A stretch of 29,462 nt of DNA from JAJFUG01 sp964473155 (GTDB lineage Bacteria > Gemmatimonadota > Glassbacteria > GWA2-58-10), in the NCBI GenBank assembly GCA_964473155.1, contig CAYYNT010000057.1, positions 1 to 29,462 of the forward strand, read 5' to 3'. Below are positions 1 through 7,360 of this stretch, one piece after another. The translations under genes and the position numbers were made by a program. Position 1 is the stretch's first letter, and every line of letters begins with the position of its first letter. The notes under the pieces were generated by a model that made no database searches, had not been told where the DNA came from, and was given only the letters and a program-made list of their open reading frames with translations.

Positions 1-440
<440 letters not shown>

Positions 441-518
441 GGCATTCGAGCAGCCGGACAACGGGGCTGGCCCTTTAACCTCCCTCCTGCTGTTCACCGG
501 CGATCTTAGTGTGTAGAG

Positions 519-552
519 GGGGTAGCGGCTCACGGGTTGCTACCCCTTTCTT
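519..552 (+). terminator. Intercistronic hairpin between gap and pgk (terminator or attenuator)
   Basis: GGGGTAGC (519-526) pairs perfectly with GCTACCCC (539-546) across a 12-nt loop and is followed directly by TTTCTT. This has the form of a weak intrinsic terminator inside the gap-pgk spacer (160 bp). It could give partial read-through or stabilise a processed mRNA end. It is read from the sequence only. Confidence 0.5.
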
Positions 553-600
553 GAATTCATCCGGTCTTAAAACCTGAATCACCATTTCAGGAGTGGCACA

Positions 601-1803
601 GTGAACAAGAAAACGGTCAAAGACGTGGCCTTGAAGGGCAAGCGCGTCCTGATGCGGGTGGATTTCAACGTCCCCCTTGACGAAAACCTCAATGTCACGA
701 GCGATAAGAGAATCCGCGCCGCGGTTCCCACGATCAAGTACATTCTCGAACAGGGCGGACGCCTGATTCTGATGAGCCACCTGGGTCGCCCGAAAGGCGA
801 AAAGAATCCCAAGTTCAGCCTGGCGCCCTGTGTCCCGGTCCTGTCAGGGCTGCTTGGTTCACCAGTGCAGTTCGTGGATGATTGTATTGGCGACAAGGTG
901 AAAAAGACGGTGGACGCGTTGAAAAACGGCGAGGTCCTGATCCTCGAAAACCTGCGTTTCTACAAGGAAGAGGAAAAGAACGACCCTGAATTCTGCAAGA
1001 AGCTGGCGGAACTGGGCGATGTATATGTGAACGACGCTTTCGGCACGGCCCACCGCGCCCATGCCTCCACAGAGGGGGTGGTGAATTATGTCCGTCCCGC
1101 GGTCTCCGGTTTCCTGATGGAAAAGGAGATCATGTACCTGGACGGCGCTGTGCGCAACCCCGAGCATCCGTTCGTGGCCGTTTTAGGCGGGGCCAAGATC
1201 AGCGGCAAGATCGATGTCATCACCAACCTGCTTCCCAAAGTGGACAAGCTCCTGGTGGGAGGCGGCATGGCCTACACTTTCTTCAAGGCCATGGGATATG
1301 AGATCGGCAACAGCCTGCTCGAAGCGGACAAAGTGGAACTGGCGGGCGAGATACTGAAAAAATCGGGGGACAAGCTGGTCCTGCCGGTCGACTGCGTGAT
1401 CAGTGACAAGTTCGACTTCGAGGGCCGCACCTGCGGTCAGCTTAAAGAGGTCTCGGTCAAGGCCATCCCGTCCGGATGGGAAGCCCTGGACATCGGCCCG
1501 GCTACAGTGGCCGGATTCGCCAAGGTTCTGACCGGCGCCAGAACCATAGTCTGGAACGGACCTATGGGCGTGTTCGAGATACCCGCACTGGCCAAAGGCA
1601 CCGAGGAGATAGCCAAAGCTATCGCCGCGGCCACGGATAAGGGTGCGAAAAGCGTTATCGGCGGCGGTGACAGCGTGAGCGCGGTCGAGAAGATGAAACT
1701 CTCCGGCAGGATGACGCATATCTCCACCGGCGGCGGGGCCTCTCTCGAACTGCTCGAGGGCAAGCTGCTGCCCGGCGTGATCTGCCTGGATGACGCCAAG
1801 TGA
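601..1803 (+). CDS. pgk: Phosphoglycerate kinase
   Basis: Transfers phosphate from 1,3-bisphosphoglycerate to ADP, giving ATP and 3-phosphoglycerate (cytosolic glycolysis). The protein is 400 aa, the normal bacterial length. The N-terminal substrate domain shows RVDFNVPLDE and SHLGRPKGE; the middle shows LENLRFYKEEE and NDAFGTAHRAHAST; the nucleotide domain ends with GGGDSVSAVEK and the STGGGASLELLEGK hinge motif, all PGK hallmarks. The start is GTG at 601, preceded by AGGAG at 589-593 with a 7-nt spacer; no ATG near it fits better. It lies between gap and tpiA on the same strand. The gap to tpiA contains a strong hairpin, so the cistrons may be expressed at different levels. Confidence 0.98.
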   Translation: MNKKTVKDVALKGKRVLMRVDFNVPLDENLNVTSDKRIRAAVPTIKYILEQGGRLILMSHLGRPKGEKNPKFSLAPCVPVLSGLLGSPVQFVDDCIGDKVKKTVDALKNGEVLILENLRFYKEEEKNDPEFCKKLAELGDVYVNDAFGTAHRAHASTEGVVNYVRPAVSGFLMEKEIMYLDGAVRNPEHPFVAVLGGAKISGKIDVITNLLPKVDKLLVGGGMAYTFFKAMGYEIGNSLLEADKVELAGEILKKSGDKLVLPVDCVISDKFDFEGRTCGQLKEVSVKAIPSGWEALDIGPATVAGFAKVLTGARTIVWNGPMGVFEIPALAKGTEEIAKAIAAATDKGAKSVIGGGDSVSAVEKMKLSGRMTHISTGGGASLELLEGKLLPGVICLDDAK

Positions 1804-1818
1804 TTCATTGAAAACCGA

Positions 1819-1864
1819 ACAGCGCCGGGCCGGAGAATCAGCCGGTCCGGCGGCTGTCTTTTGC
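1819..1864 (+). terminator. GC-rich hairpin with U-tract between pgk and tpiA
   Basis: ACAGCGCCGGGCCGG (1819-1833) pairs, with a bulge and one mismatch, with CCGGTCCGGCGGCTGT (1842-1857) and is followed by CTTTTGC. It looks like an intrinsic terminator with a short U-tract just after the pgk stop. As tpiA follows with a good Shine-Dalgarno but no obvious strong promoter, partial read-through is likely. Confidence 0.6.
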
Positions 1865-1924
1865 AGCCGTTGGTTCGATAAGAACGATCCAGCCTGAAAG
1901 AGATACAAAATGGGAGGCAGTACA

Positions 1925-2686
1925 TTGAGAGAAAATATCATCGCAGCCAACTGGAAAATGAATCATACCACTGCGGAGCTGAACGATTTCTTCGCCAAGT
2001 TCCTGGCGGGCTACAAGCCGCGCGAGGGCGTGACCGCGGTGATCGCTCCACCCTCCTGCTATCTGGCGCAGGCAGCCGCCCTGGCCGCGAAAGCGCAGAA
2101 AGTGTTCATCGCAGCGCAGAACATGTATTTCGAGGCCAAGGGAGCTTTCACCGGTGAACTGAGCGCGGCGATGCTCAAGGACGTGGGCTGCCGCTACGTG
2201 ATTCTCGGCCACAGCGAGCGCCGCCATGTATTCGGCGAAAGCGACGAGTTGATCGCCAAAAAGGTCGTTGCCGCTCTGGCCGCCGGCCTGACGCCCATAT
2301 TCTGCATCGGCGAACTGCTGGCCGAGCGTGAGGACGGCAAGACCATGGATGTCAACCGCCGTCAGATGAACGCCGTCCTCGACAAGCTGGACAAGGAGCA
2401 GATGAGCAAAGTGGTCGTGGCCTATGAGCCGGTCTGGGCGATAGGCACGGGCAAGACCGCCACGCGTGAGCAGGCCCAGGAAGTGCATGCCATGGTCCGC
2501 GGCATAATCGCCGACCGTTTTGGCAAGGGTTTGGCGGATGGGATTACGATCCAGTATGGCGGCAGCGTGAAAACCGACAATGTCGATGACCTGATGAGCT
2601 CGCCGGATATAGACGGGGCGCTGGTGGGAGGCGCGGCGCTTCAGGCGGAAAGCTTCCTCCGGCTGGTGAATTTCGTCAAGGCCTGA
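1925..2686 (+). CDS. tpiA: Triosephosphate isomerase
   Basis: Interconverts dihydroxyacetone phosphate and glyceraldehyde-3-phosphate. The motifs in order are AANWKMN with the catalytic Lys near the N-terminus, GHSERR with the electrophilic His, AYEPVWAIGTGKTAT with the catalytic Glu and flexible loop 6, QYGGSVKTDN, and GALVGGAAL for phosphate binding. The start is taken as TTG at 1925, giving MRENIIAANWK, the usual family N-terminus and 253 aa. GGGAGG at 1911-1916 sits 8 nt upstream as its Shine-Dalgarno. The in-frame ATG at 1910 would begin before that site, add five unusual residues (MGGST), and has no ribosome-binding site of its own. It follows pgk and precedes secG. Confidence 0.97.
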   Translation: MRENIIAANWKMNHTTAELNDFFAKFLAGYKPREGVTAVIAPPSCYLAQAAALAAKAQKVFIAAQNMYFEAKGAFTGELSAAMLKDVGCRYVILGHSERRHVFGESDELIAKKVVAALAAGLTPIFCIGELLAEREDGKTMDVNRRQMNAVLDKLDKEQMSKVVVAYEPVWAIGTGKTATREQAQEVHAMVRGIIADRFGKGLADGITIQYGGSVKTDNVDDLMSSPDIDGALVGGAALQAESFLRLVNFVKA

Positions 2687-2749
2687 ATGTTTCTCCCCCG
2701 GTGGAACACTTTTAAGGAAACTCCCGGCGGCCCGAAAGGTTAAAAGACC

Positions 2750-2778
2750 TTGACAGACGGGCTGCCGGGCTTTATTTT
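2750..2778 (+). promoter_or_regulatory. Predicted sigma70-type promoter for secG (and tRNA-Leu)
   Basis: A perfect TTGACA (2750-2755) is separated by 17 nt from TATTTT (2773-2778), 32 nt upstream of the secG TTG start. This suggests secG and the tRNA gene 19 bp behind it can be transcribed apart from the glycolytic genes. Confidence 0.62.
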
Positions 2779-2810
2779 GCTCTGACACTAATCACTCCTC
2801 CGGAGGGAAT

Positions 2811-3224
2811 TTGTTTACAATATTGCTGGTCTTTCATATCATTGTCTGTCTGCTGCTGGTGGTGGTAGTTCTGCTCCAGTCTGGCAAGGGCGGCGGACTG
2901 GCCAGTTCGTTCGGCGGCGCGGGAACGACCGAGGCTGTTTTCGGCGGGCGTCAGGCGGCCACGTTTCTGAGCAAGGCCACATCCGTGCTGGGCACGCTTT
3001 TCTTCCTCGGCGTTTTCGGCCTGGCCCTGCTTTCGAGCTATCAGTCCGGTCCGCGCAGCGCGGTGCAGGAACAGCTCCAGCAGAACGCCATCCCGACAGC
3101 GCCGGCCCCGGTGACGCAACCGGTGGATGGGAACGTGCTTCAGGGCGGAGCGCAGAGCGCCCCGGCGGGAGCCGGAAACGCACAGCCGCAGGACGCACAG
3201 CCGGCCACACCGGCTCAGCCCTGA
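2811..3224 (+). CDS. secG: Preprotein translocase subunit SecG
   Basis: Small inner-membrane subunit of the SecYEG translocon that assists SecA-driven export. It is 137 aa. The N-terminal transmembrane helix is FTILLVFHIIVCLLLVVVVLL, followed by the SecG signature QSGKGGGLASSFGG and GAGTTEAVFGGR, then a second helix around TSVLGTLFFLGVFGLALLSS. The C-terminal ~45 residues are a Gln/Ala/Pro-rich low-complexity tail. The start is TTG at 2811, with GGAGGG at 2802-2807 only about 3-4 nt upstream, which is tight. The TTG at 2823 is a less likely alternative because it would shorten the first helix. It has its own strong promoter-like sequence and is followed after 19 bp by tRNA-Leu, so the two are probably co-transcribed. 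Confidence 0.95.
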   Translation: MFTILLVFHIIVCLLLVVVVLLQSGKGGGLASSFGGAGTTEAVFGGRQAATFLSKATSVLGTLFFLGVFGLALLSSYQSGPRSAVQEQLQQNAIPTAPAPVTQPVDGNVLQGGAQSAPAGAGNAQPQDAQPATPAQP

Positions 3225-3243
3225 CAGACCAATAAAAAGCGCA

Positions 3244-3330
3244 GCCGAAGTGGTGGAACTGGCAGACACGCTGTCTTGAGGGGGCAGTGGGTGAAAACCC
3301 GTACGGGTTCAAGTCCCGTCTTCGGCACCA
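3244..3330 (+). tRNA. tRNA-Leu, anticodon GAG
   Basis: An 87-nt class II tRNA. Acceptor strands GCCGAAG (3244-3250) and CTTCGGC (3320-3326) pair perfectly, followed by discriminator A and an encoded CCA (3328-3330). The anticodon stem CTGTC/GGCAG encloses loop TTGAGGG, giving anticodon GAG (Leu, CUC/CUU). A variable arm (around GTGGGTGAAAACCC) precedes the T arm ACGGG-TTCAAGT-CCCGT. The D-loop contains the expected GG. It sits directly behind secG and ends at a strong terminator. Two decayed partial copies lie downstream in this window. Confidence 0.97.
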
Positions 3331-3339
3331 AAGATATGG

Positions 3340-3379
3340 AACGGCTTGACTCATTTTAAGTCAAGCCGTTCTTTCTTTT
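3340..3379 (+). terminator. Intrinsic terminator of secG-tRNA-Leu
   Basis: AACGGCTTGACT (3340-3351) and AGTCAAGCCGTT (3359-3370) form a perfect 12-bp stem with a 7-nt loop, followed by CTTTCTTTT. It starts 10 nt after the tRNA CCA end. Confidence 0.9.
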
Positions 3380-3479
3380 GGAGGCCTTTTAATATGACCG
3401 GCCCCTTTTCGACCTACCGAATGACGAGTCTGTTTGTCTGTGATTGTTTTGCCCCGACAGGCATTTGCTCTCTTCTGAC

Positions 3480-3508
3480 TGTTCATTTTTGAAATGCACT
3501 ACTATAAT
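3480..3508 (+). promoter_or_regulatory. Candidate promoter of the orphan response regulator
   Basis: A perfect TATAAT (3503-3508) lies 75 nt before the regulator start. The hexamer 17 nt upstream, TGTTCA (3480-3485), matches TTGACA poorly, so an activator or another sigma contact may be needed. The whole stretch 3400-3583 is visibly AT-rich and carries no gene. Confidence 0.45.
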
Positions 3509-3583
3509 TTGTAAAAACCCTTTAATTATTGAAAAATAAGAAATGAGAGGATAGATTGAATTGAATTTAAAAAGGAAAATAAA

Positions 3584-3958
3584 ATGAAAGCCGGAATTAC
3601 CAAAAGCGTGATGATAGTTGAAGAGGACCCGGGATACAGGGCGCTGTTGAGGAAAATATTGAAAAGCCTGGATTGCTATGTGGTTGGAGAATCATCCGGT
3701 GGACAGGAAGCGATAGACCTGTATGAAAGGAAAAAGCCGGATGTTGTATTATTGGACATTCAGTTGCCACAGAAACACGGTTTGGAGGTTTTGAAAAAGA
3801 TTATCAGCCAGCAACCCACTCAGATTGTCATAATCATGACGGCCCAGGCTGACCAGGAAACGGTCATGAGCTGCCTTTCGGCCGGAGCAAAAGGCTATGT
3901 TCTGAAAACAGATTCCGCCAATGCGATATTGGATAGAATAAGGAAATTCATCCCCTGA
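3584..3958 (+). CDS. Orphan single-domain response regulator (CheY-like receiver)
   Basis: A 124-aa receiver domain with no output domain, so it probably signals by protein-protein contact in the cytoplasm. The acidic cluster reads VEEDP (E13-E14-D15) where most receivers have DD. The phospho-acceptor is D58 in VVLLDIQLP, the switch Thr is T86 in IIMTAQ, and the conserved Lys is K108 in GYVLKTD; all key positions are filled. The start ATG has AAGGA about 8 nt upstream. No histidine kinase gene is near. It lies alone between the functional tRNA-Leu and a decayed tRNA-Leu copy, in DNA clearly more AT-rich than the flanking glycolytic genes. Together these hint at acquisition in a tRNA-linked insertion. 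Its pathway (chemotaxis, phosphorelay or other) cannot be told from the sequence. Confidence 0.9.
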   Translation: MKAGITKSVMIVEEDPGYRALLRKILKSLDCYVVGESSGGQEAIDLYERKKPDVVLLDIQLPQKHGLEVLKKIISQQPTQIVIIMTAQADQETVMSCLSAGAKGYVLKTDSANAILDRIRKFIP

Positions 3959-4081
3959 AACATAGATTGACTCGATAGAGACTCTTTCTCATTTGACAGT
4001 CTTCAGAGGATCATTCCGGTTTTTCTGCAATATGCGTTAGCACGATTGAGCCATCGCGGCATAACTCTCTATCGAACAGTT

Positions 4082-4147
4082 TATCACGCTGCTGTCTGTC
4101 ACAGCAGTTGAGAATCCCTACGGATTCAAGTTTCTCTTTCGGCGCCA
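4082..4147 (+). pseudogene. Decayed copy of the tRNA-Leu 3' part
   Basis: Bases 4119-4162 match 3302-3345 (T arm, acceptor 3' strand, CCA and 15 bp beyond) at 36 of 44 positions by eye, including TTCAAG, TTCGGC, GCCA and AAGATATG. Upstream, TCACGCTG resembles the tRNA anticodon-arm start, and weaker similarity may reach back to about 4049. The T stem is broken (ACGGA no longer pairs with TTCTC), so it is not a functional tRNA. It occupies part of the 415-bp gene-free gap 3959-4373, where nothing else but the following terminator was recognised. Confidence 0.65.
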
Positions 4148-4156
4148 AAGATATGA

Positions 4157-4197
4157 AACGGCCCGATTCACGATGAATCGGGCCGTTCTCTTTCTGG
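4157..4197 (+). terminator. Terminator copy behind the tRNA-Leu relic
   Basis: AACGGCCCGATTCA (4157-4170) and TGAATCGGGCCGTT (4174-4187) form a perfect 14-bp stem with a CGA loop, followed by CTCTTTCTGG. Its position relative to the relic is the same as that of the functional tRNA terminator (10 nt after CCA). The stem is well preserved although the tRNA is not, so it may still terminate transcription of the response regulator gene. Confidence 0.75.
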
Positions 4198-4373
4198 ATG
4201 CTTGATTCGGTATGTATTCCGTCGAGACAGAATGACAATCTCCTGGAATTGATTACCCAACGCAATCCGCGAAACATTAAGCCAATGGCCTGTCAATTAT
4301 TGCAACCGGACCGCCCAACCAGAAAAATGAGCTGATCCGGAATCAGAGATTCAGGTATCTCTCTCGATCAATA

Positions 4374-5042
4374 TCAGTTGAGGCTGCCGCTTTCGGCGGC
4401 TTTTTTCAATTTATCATTGGCAAAAATAGCAATTTCCACGCGGCGGTTTTGCTGGCGTCCGATTTCCGTATCATTGGAAGCGACAGGGTTGGATTCTCCC
4501 AGTCCTATCGTGGAAATCCTCGCACCGGCAACGCCAAGGCGTTTTGCATAGTCAGCGACAGACTGGGCACGGCGTTCCGACAGCTTCTGGTTATATTCGT
4601 CCGTGCCCGTGTTGTCGGTGTCTCCCTCGATCAGAATGTTTGTGTCTGGATATTTATTGAGAACCTTCGCCAGGTTTTCGATGCTCGTCATAACCGCGGG
4701 CTGCAACTCGGCTGAATTCGTCTGAAAGAGAATCCCAGAATCAAAAGTGATCTTGATTCCCTCCCCGACACGTTCGATTTTTGCATTCTTTATATCCCGT
4801 CTCATTTCCTCCGCGCGCTTATCCATGGCATTGCCTATCAACGCTCCCGCAGTTCCACCCACTGCCGCTCCGAGGATAGCGCCCAAAGCCGTATTGCCCG
4901 CTTCATGCCCGATGACACCGCCCACGGCTCCCCCGGCTCCCGCGCCTATCACTCCGCCTTTCATTTTATTACTCCATGCGCAAGACATAATAAGGGTGCA
5001 GAGCAACGCCGCGCATAACAATGTCAGGCTTGACTTATTCAT
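4374..5042 (-). CDS. Glycine-zipper OmpA-domain lipoprotein (YiaD-like)
   Basis: Probable outer-membrane lipoprotein that anchors the envelope to peptidoglycan. It is 222 aa. A signal peptide ends in lipobox IMSC (lipidated C21). Residues ~29-73 are a Gly/Ala-rich glycine-zipper double helix (GGVIGAGAGGAVGGVIGH and GAILGAAVGGTAGALIG). A C-terminal OmpA-C domain (~95-210) carries the peptidoglycan-binding signature EGDTDNTGTDEYNQKLSERRA, with the conserved Asp and Arg, and RRVEI at its end. E. coli YiaD has the same layout. The minus-strand start has AGAGGA 5 nt upstream. It is divergent from yjgR across a 461-bp AT-rich gap and convergent with the response regulator. There is no obvious partner gene. 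Confidence 0.9.
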   Translation of the reverse strand: MNKSSLTLLCAALLCTLIMSCAWSNKMKGGVIGAGAGGAVGGVIGHEAGNTALGAILGAAVGGTAGALIGNAMDKRAEEMRRDIKNAKIERVGEGIKITFDSGILFQTNSAELQPAVMTSIENLAKVLNKYPDTNILIEGDTDNTGTDEYNQKLSERRAQSVADYAKRLGVAGARISTIGLGESNPVASNDTEIGRQQNRRVEIAIFANDKLKKAAESGSLN

Positions 5043-5503
5043 GTGGTCCTCTTTTCAGATAAGGTTTTGGAATACGAAAAGAATGCGATATCTTCATAAA
5101 TTCGTTTTTTCTGAACTTGCAAATTTTTTTCATCTCAATATTTCAAACCCTCCCCGTCCCTGTAAGCTTGAAAAAAAGTATCTTGTTTTCTAATCAATAT
5201 TACTCTTTTTCAGCATGATTTTCAATTCGCTATCTCAATCCCGTGGCGGTAGAAATTTTCTTTTTTCTCAGTCCTGTTCTGGGTCATGCCTGTCACTATA
5301 AGCCATGCGTCCGAAAGCTTATAAGCCGTATCCGGCATACACCTCGATTTTTATAATCAGGACGCAGGCCACGAAGGCTTGACAGCAATACAGCATAAGA
5401 TATACAGTGCTAATAAACAGCCTTATACCTAATAGCACCTGACTATCGCCACTTTATTCCTGCTGTGATAGCAGAACTGCATTTTTCAGGGCGGAGGCAT
5501 TGA
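5043..5503. other. AT-rich gene-free gap between divergent ompA-like and yjgR genes
   Basis: No open frame with a credible start or family resemblance was seen on either strand. The half nearest the OmpA-like gene has poly-T/poly-A runs. The half nearest yjgR holds a TTGACA-type promoter. The palindrome GCTTATAAGC (about 5316-5325) is the only short symmetric element noticed. The gap probably holds the divergent control region, but no operator can be named. Confidence 0.5.
5379..5406 (+). promoter_or_regulatory. Candidate promoter of the YjgR-like ATPase gene
   Basis: A perfect TTGACA (5379-5384), a 16-nt spacer and TATACA (5401-5406), about 98 nt upstream of the ATG. This is the best sigma70-like match in the 461-bp gap. 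Confidence 0.45.
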
Positions 5504-6994
5504 ATGAATTCAATACTTTTAGGCCAAGGTGAACAACCTGTTCAACTGCTCGCAAAATATGGGAACCGTCATGGCCTGATCGCTGGAGCCACCGGCACCG
5601 GCAAGACAGTCACCCTCATGGTTCTGGCCGAGGGTTTTTCCCGTATGGGAGTGCCGGTATTCATGGCTGATGTCAAAGGGGATGTCGCCGGACTGGCGCT
5701 GGCAGGGATTATCAATGAAAAAGTCCAGCAACGCATCGCCCAGACCGGAATAAAAGACTATGTCAACGAGGCAAACCCGGTGATGTTCTGGGACGTGTTC
5801 GGCAAGGCTGGACACCGGGTGCGCACGACAGTCAGCGAAATCGGTCCGAACCTCCTGGGACGGATACTGATGCTGAACGACATTCAGGCCGGTGTTCTCG
5901 AAATAGTCTTCAAGCTGGCTGATGATCAGGGCCTGCTGTTGCTCGACCTTGACGACTTGCGGGCCTTGCTCGGGTTGATCATGGAACAGCACAAGGAGGT
6001 TTCCAAACAGTACGGGCTTGTGAGCGAACAGTCCGTGGCTGCCATCCAGCGTGCCATGTTGTCCCTGCAGAGGGAGGGTGGTGATGAATTTTTCGGCGAA
6101 CCGGCGCTTGAGCTTAACGACCTGCTGCGTGTTGATCTCAGCGGACGGGGAATAATCAATATCCTTGCCGCGGACCAGCTTATTCTGAAACCGAGGCTCT
6201 ATTCAAGTTTTCTGCTCTGGCTGCTTTCAGAGCTTTTCGAGAACCTTCCCGAGGTTGGCGATCTCGAAAAACCCAGGCTGGTATTCTTTTTTGATGAGGT
6301 TCATCTCCTTTTTGACGACGCGCCTCCGATGTTACGCCAACGGGTGGAGCAGGTCGTGCGGCTTATTCGCTCCAAGGGGGTTGGGATTTATTTCTGCTCG
6401 CAGTTCCCCGACGACATACCGGATGAAATCCTGGGCCAGCTCGGAAACCGCGTCCAGCACGCCCTGCGGGCCTACACCCCGCGGGACCAGAAAGCTGTCA
6501 AGACTGCTGCGGAAACCTTTGTCGAAAACCCGAAGCTTGACGTGGCAAAAGTCATAGCCCAGCTCGGAGTCGGCGAGGCCCTGGTTTCCACGCTTCAGGA
6601 GAAAGGCGTTCCGATGCCGGTGGAGCGCACAGTAATCTGCCCGCCGCGCTGCCGGATAGGAGCGGTCATTCCCGAGGAACGCGCGGCCGTGATTGCGCGC
6701 AGCCCGGTCGGCGGCAAGTATGACTCGCCGGTCAACCGGGAATCGGCCTACGAAATCCTGAGCCGTCGCGCAACCGAAAGAGAAGCAGCCCAACCGGAGC
6801 CAACCCGGCCCGATGCTGGGGAAAAAGCCGGAAACGGGGGTTTGCTCGGCGATTTACTCTGGGGTTCCGGGCGGCGGCAGGGCATGGTGGAAACTATGGC
6901 CAAGCAGGCGGCCCGCAGCGTGGGGAGCCAGGTCGGAAGGCAAATCTTGCGCGGCATCCTGGGAGGAATTTTAGGCGGAGCGCGCAAACGTTAA
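5504..6994 (+). CDS. yjgR: YjgR-family (DUF853) HerA-like P-loop ATPase
   Basis: A cytoplasmic ATPase of the HerA/FtsK superclade; the cellular role of YjgR proteins is not settled. It is 496 aa, and the layout matches my memory of E. coli YjgR closely from end to end. NRHGLIAGATGTGKT holds Walker A (28-35), and VPVFMADVKGDVAG follows. Walker B is LVFFFDEVH (259-267), then the arginine-rich RLIRSKGVGIYF and a stretch beginning LGQLGNRVQHALRAYTPRDQ. The C-terminus is a Pro/Glu linker followed by a glycine-rich amphipathic end (QILRGILGGILGG) that could contact membrane or oligomerise. The start ATG has GGAGG (5493-5497) 6 nt upstream. No NurA nuclease lies nearby, which argues against a HerA-NurA resection pair. 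It stands alone in the accessory stretch between two tRNA-Leu relics. Confidence 0.93.
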   Translation: MNSILLGQGEQPVQLLAKYGNRHGLIAGATGTGKTVTLMVLAEGFSRMGVPVFMADVKGDVAGLALAGIINEKVQQRIAQTGIKDYVNEANPVMFWDVFGKAGHRVRTTVSEIGPNLLGRILMLNDIQAGVLEIVFKLADDQGLLLLDLDDLRALLGLIMEQHKEVSKQYGLVSEQSVAAIQRAMLSLQREGGDEFFGEPALELNDLLRVDLSGRGIINILAADQLILKPRLYSSFLLWLLSELFENLPEVGDLEKPRLVFFFDEVHLLFDDAPPMLRQRVEQVVRLIRSKGVGIYFCSQFPDDIPDEILGQLGNRVQHALRAYTPRDQKAVKTAAETFVENPKLDVAKVIAQLGVGEALVSTLQEKGVPMPVERTVICPPRCRIGAVIPEERAAVIARSPVGGKYDSPVNRESAYEILSRRATEREAAQPEPTRPDAGEKAGNGGLLGDLLWGSGRRQGMVETMAKQAARSVGSQVGRQILRGILGGILGGARKR

Positions 6995-7041
6995 TGTCAG
7001 GGCATTTCACCGCCGACCTGAGTTTCACCGAAAAAAGCGAT

Positions 7042-7134
7042 ACCGCAGATTGCGGCATTATCGGATATTCTCCCTTGAGAGTACGAAGGGGAAAGTGAAA
7101 AGCTGCACGGTTTAAAGAGCCGCCTTGTGCAACA
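7042..7134 (+). pseudogene. Second decayed tRNA-Leu copy
   Basis: Read against the functional gene, this stretch keeps CTTGAG (anticodon loop with GAG), GTGAAAA (variable arm), CACGG/TTTAAAG (T arm), CCTT..GCAACA (acceptor end, CCA altered to ACA) and, beyond it, ATGATAT..ACGGCCCG. The last 28-nt comparison (CCA region onward) matches at about 21 of 28 positions by eye; the 5' half is much weaker (about 60%). Stems are broken, so it is non-functional. The gene-free gap 6995-7360 contains only this relic and its terminator. The 5' boundary is uncertain. Confidence 0.5.
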
Positions 7135-7144
7135 ATGATATTGG

Positions 7145-7180
7145 ACGGCCCGATTCGCAACGAAACGGGCCGTTCGCGTT
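7145..7180 (+). terminator. Terminator-like hairpin behind the second tRNA-Leu relic
   Basis: ACGGCCCGATTCG (7145-7157) pairs with CGAAACGGGCCGT (7161-7173) with one mismatch and a 3-nt loop, followed by TCGCGTTTCG. The stem closely resembles the 4157-4187 terminator (ACGGCCCGATTC shared). The downstream T-run is poor, so termination may be weak. It would serve yjgR. Confidence 0.6.
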
Positions 7181-7360
7181 TCGACAAACCTCGCAGGCTC
7201 GTCCCTCCGGATTATCCTGTTCTGTGCTATCCTTAGTCCTGCCCCACTCCACCCCTCAGGAACTGAAATCTTTCTTCCCCTCCACTCGTCCTATCGACTG
7301 TTCTTTGTATTGACACATATTTTCCATCTCCTTTCACCCCATAGAAAAAGGCAGTCAATT

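Noticed and set aside
1183..1950. Long minus-strand open frame antisense to pgk
   Set aside because: It lies entirely across pgk and tpiA, has no family resemblance and no ribosome-binding site. It is a shadow of codon bias.
1838..2788. 316-codon minus-strand open frame across tpiA
   Set aside because: Antisense to a certain gene, with shadow-like composition.
4011..4277. 88-codon minus-strand frame in the gap 3959-4373
   Set aside because: It reads through the tRNA-Leu relic and its perfect terminator stem, which explain the sequence better.
5504..6994. HerA of a HerA-NurA or HerA-based defence system
   Set aside because: The sequence follows the YjgR/DUF853 pattern along its whole length, and no nuclease, SIR2 or DUF4297-like partner is adjacent.
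7125..7313. 62-codon plus-strand frame before the S33-like hydrolase
   Set aside because: It starts inside the third tRNA/terminator copy and has no Shine-Dalgarno or resemblance to any protein.
7310..7360. TTG start giving a longer S33-like hydrolase
   Set aside because: It would put 17 mostly polar residues before a clean signal peptide; the TTG belongs to a TTGACA sequence.
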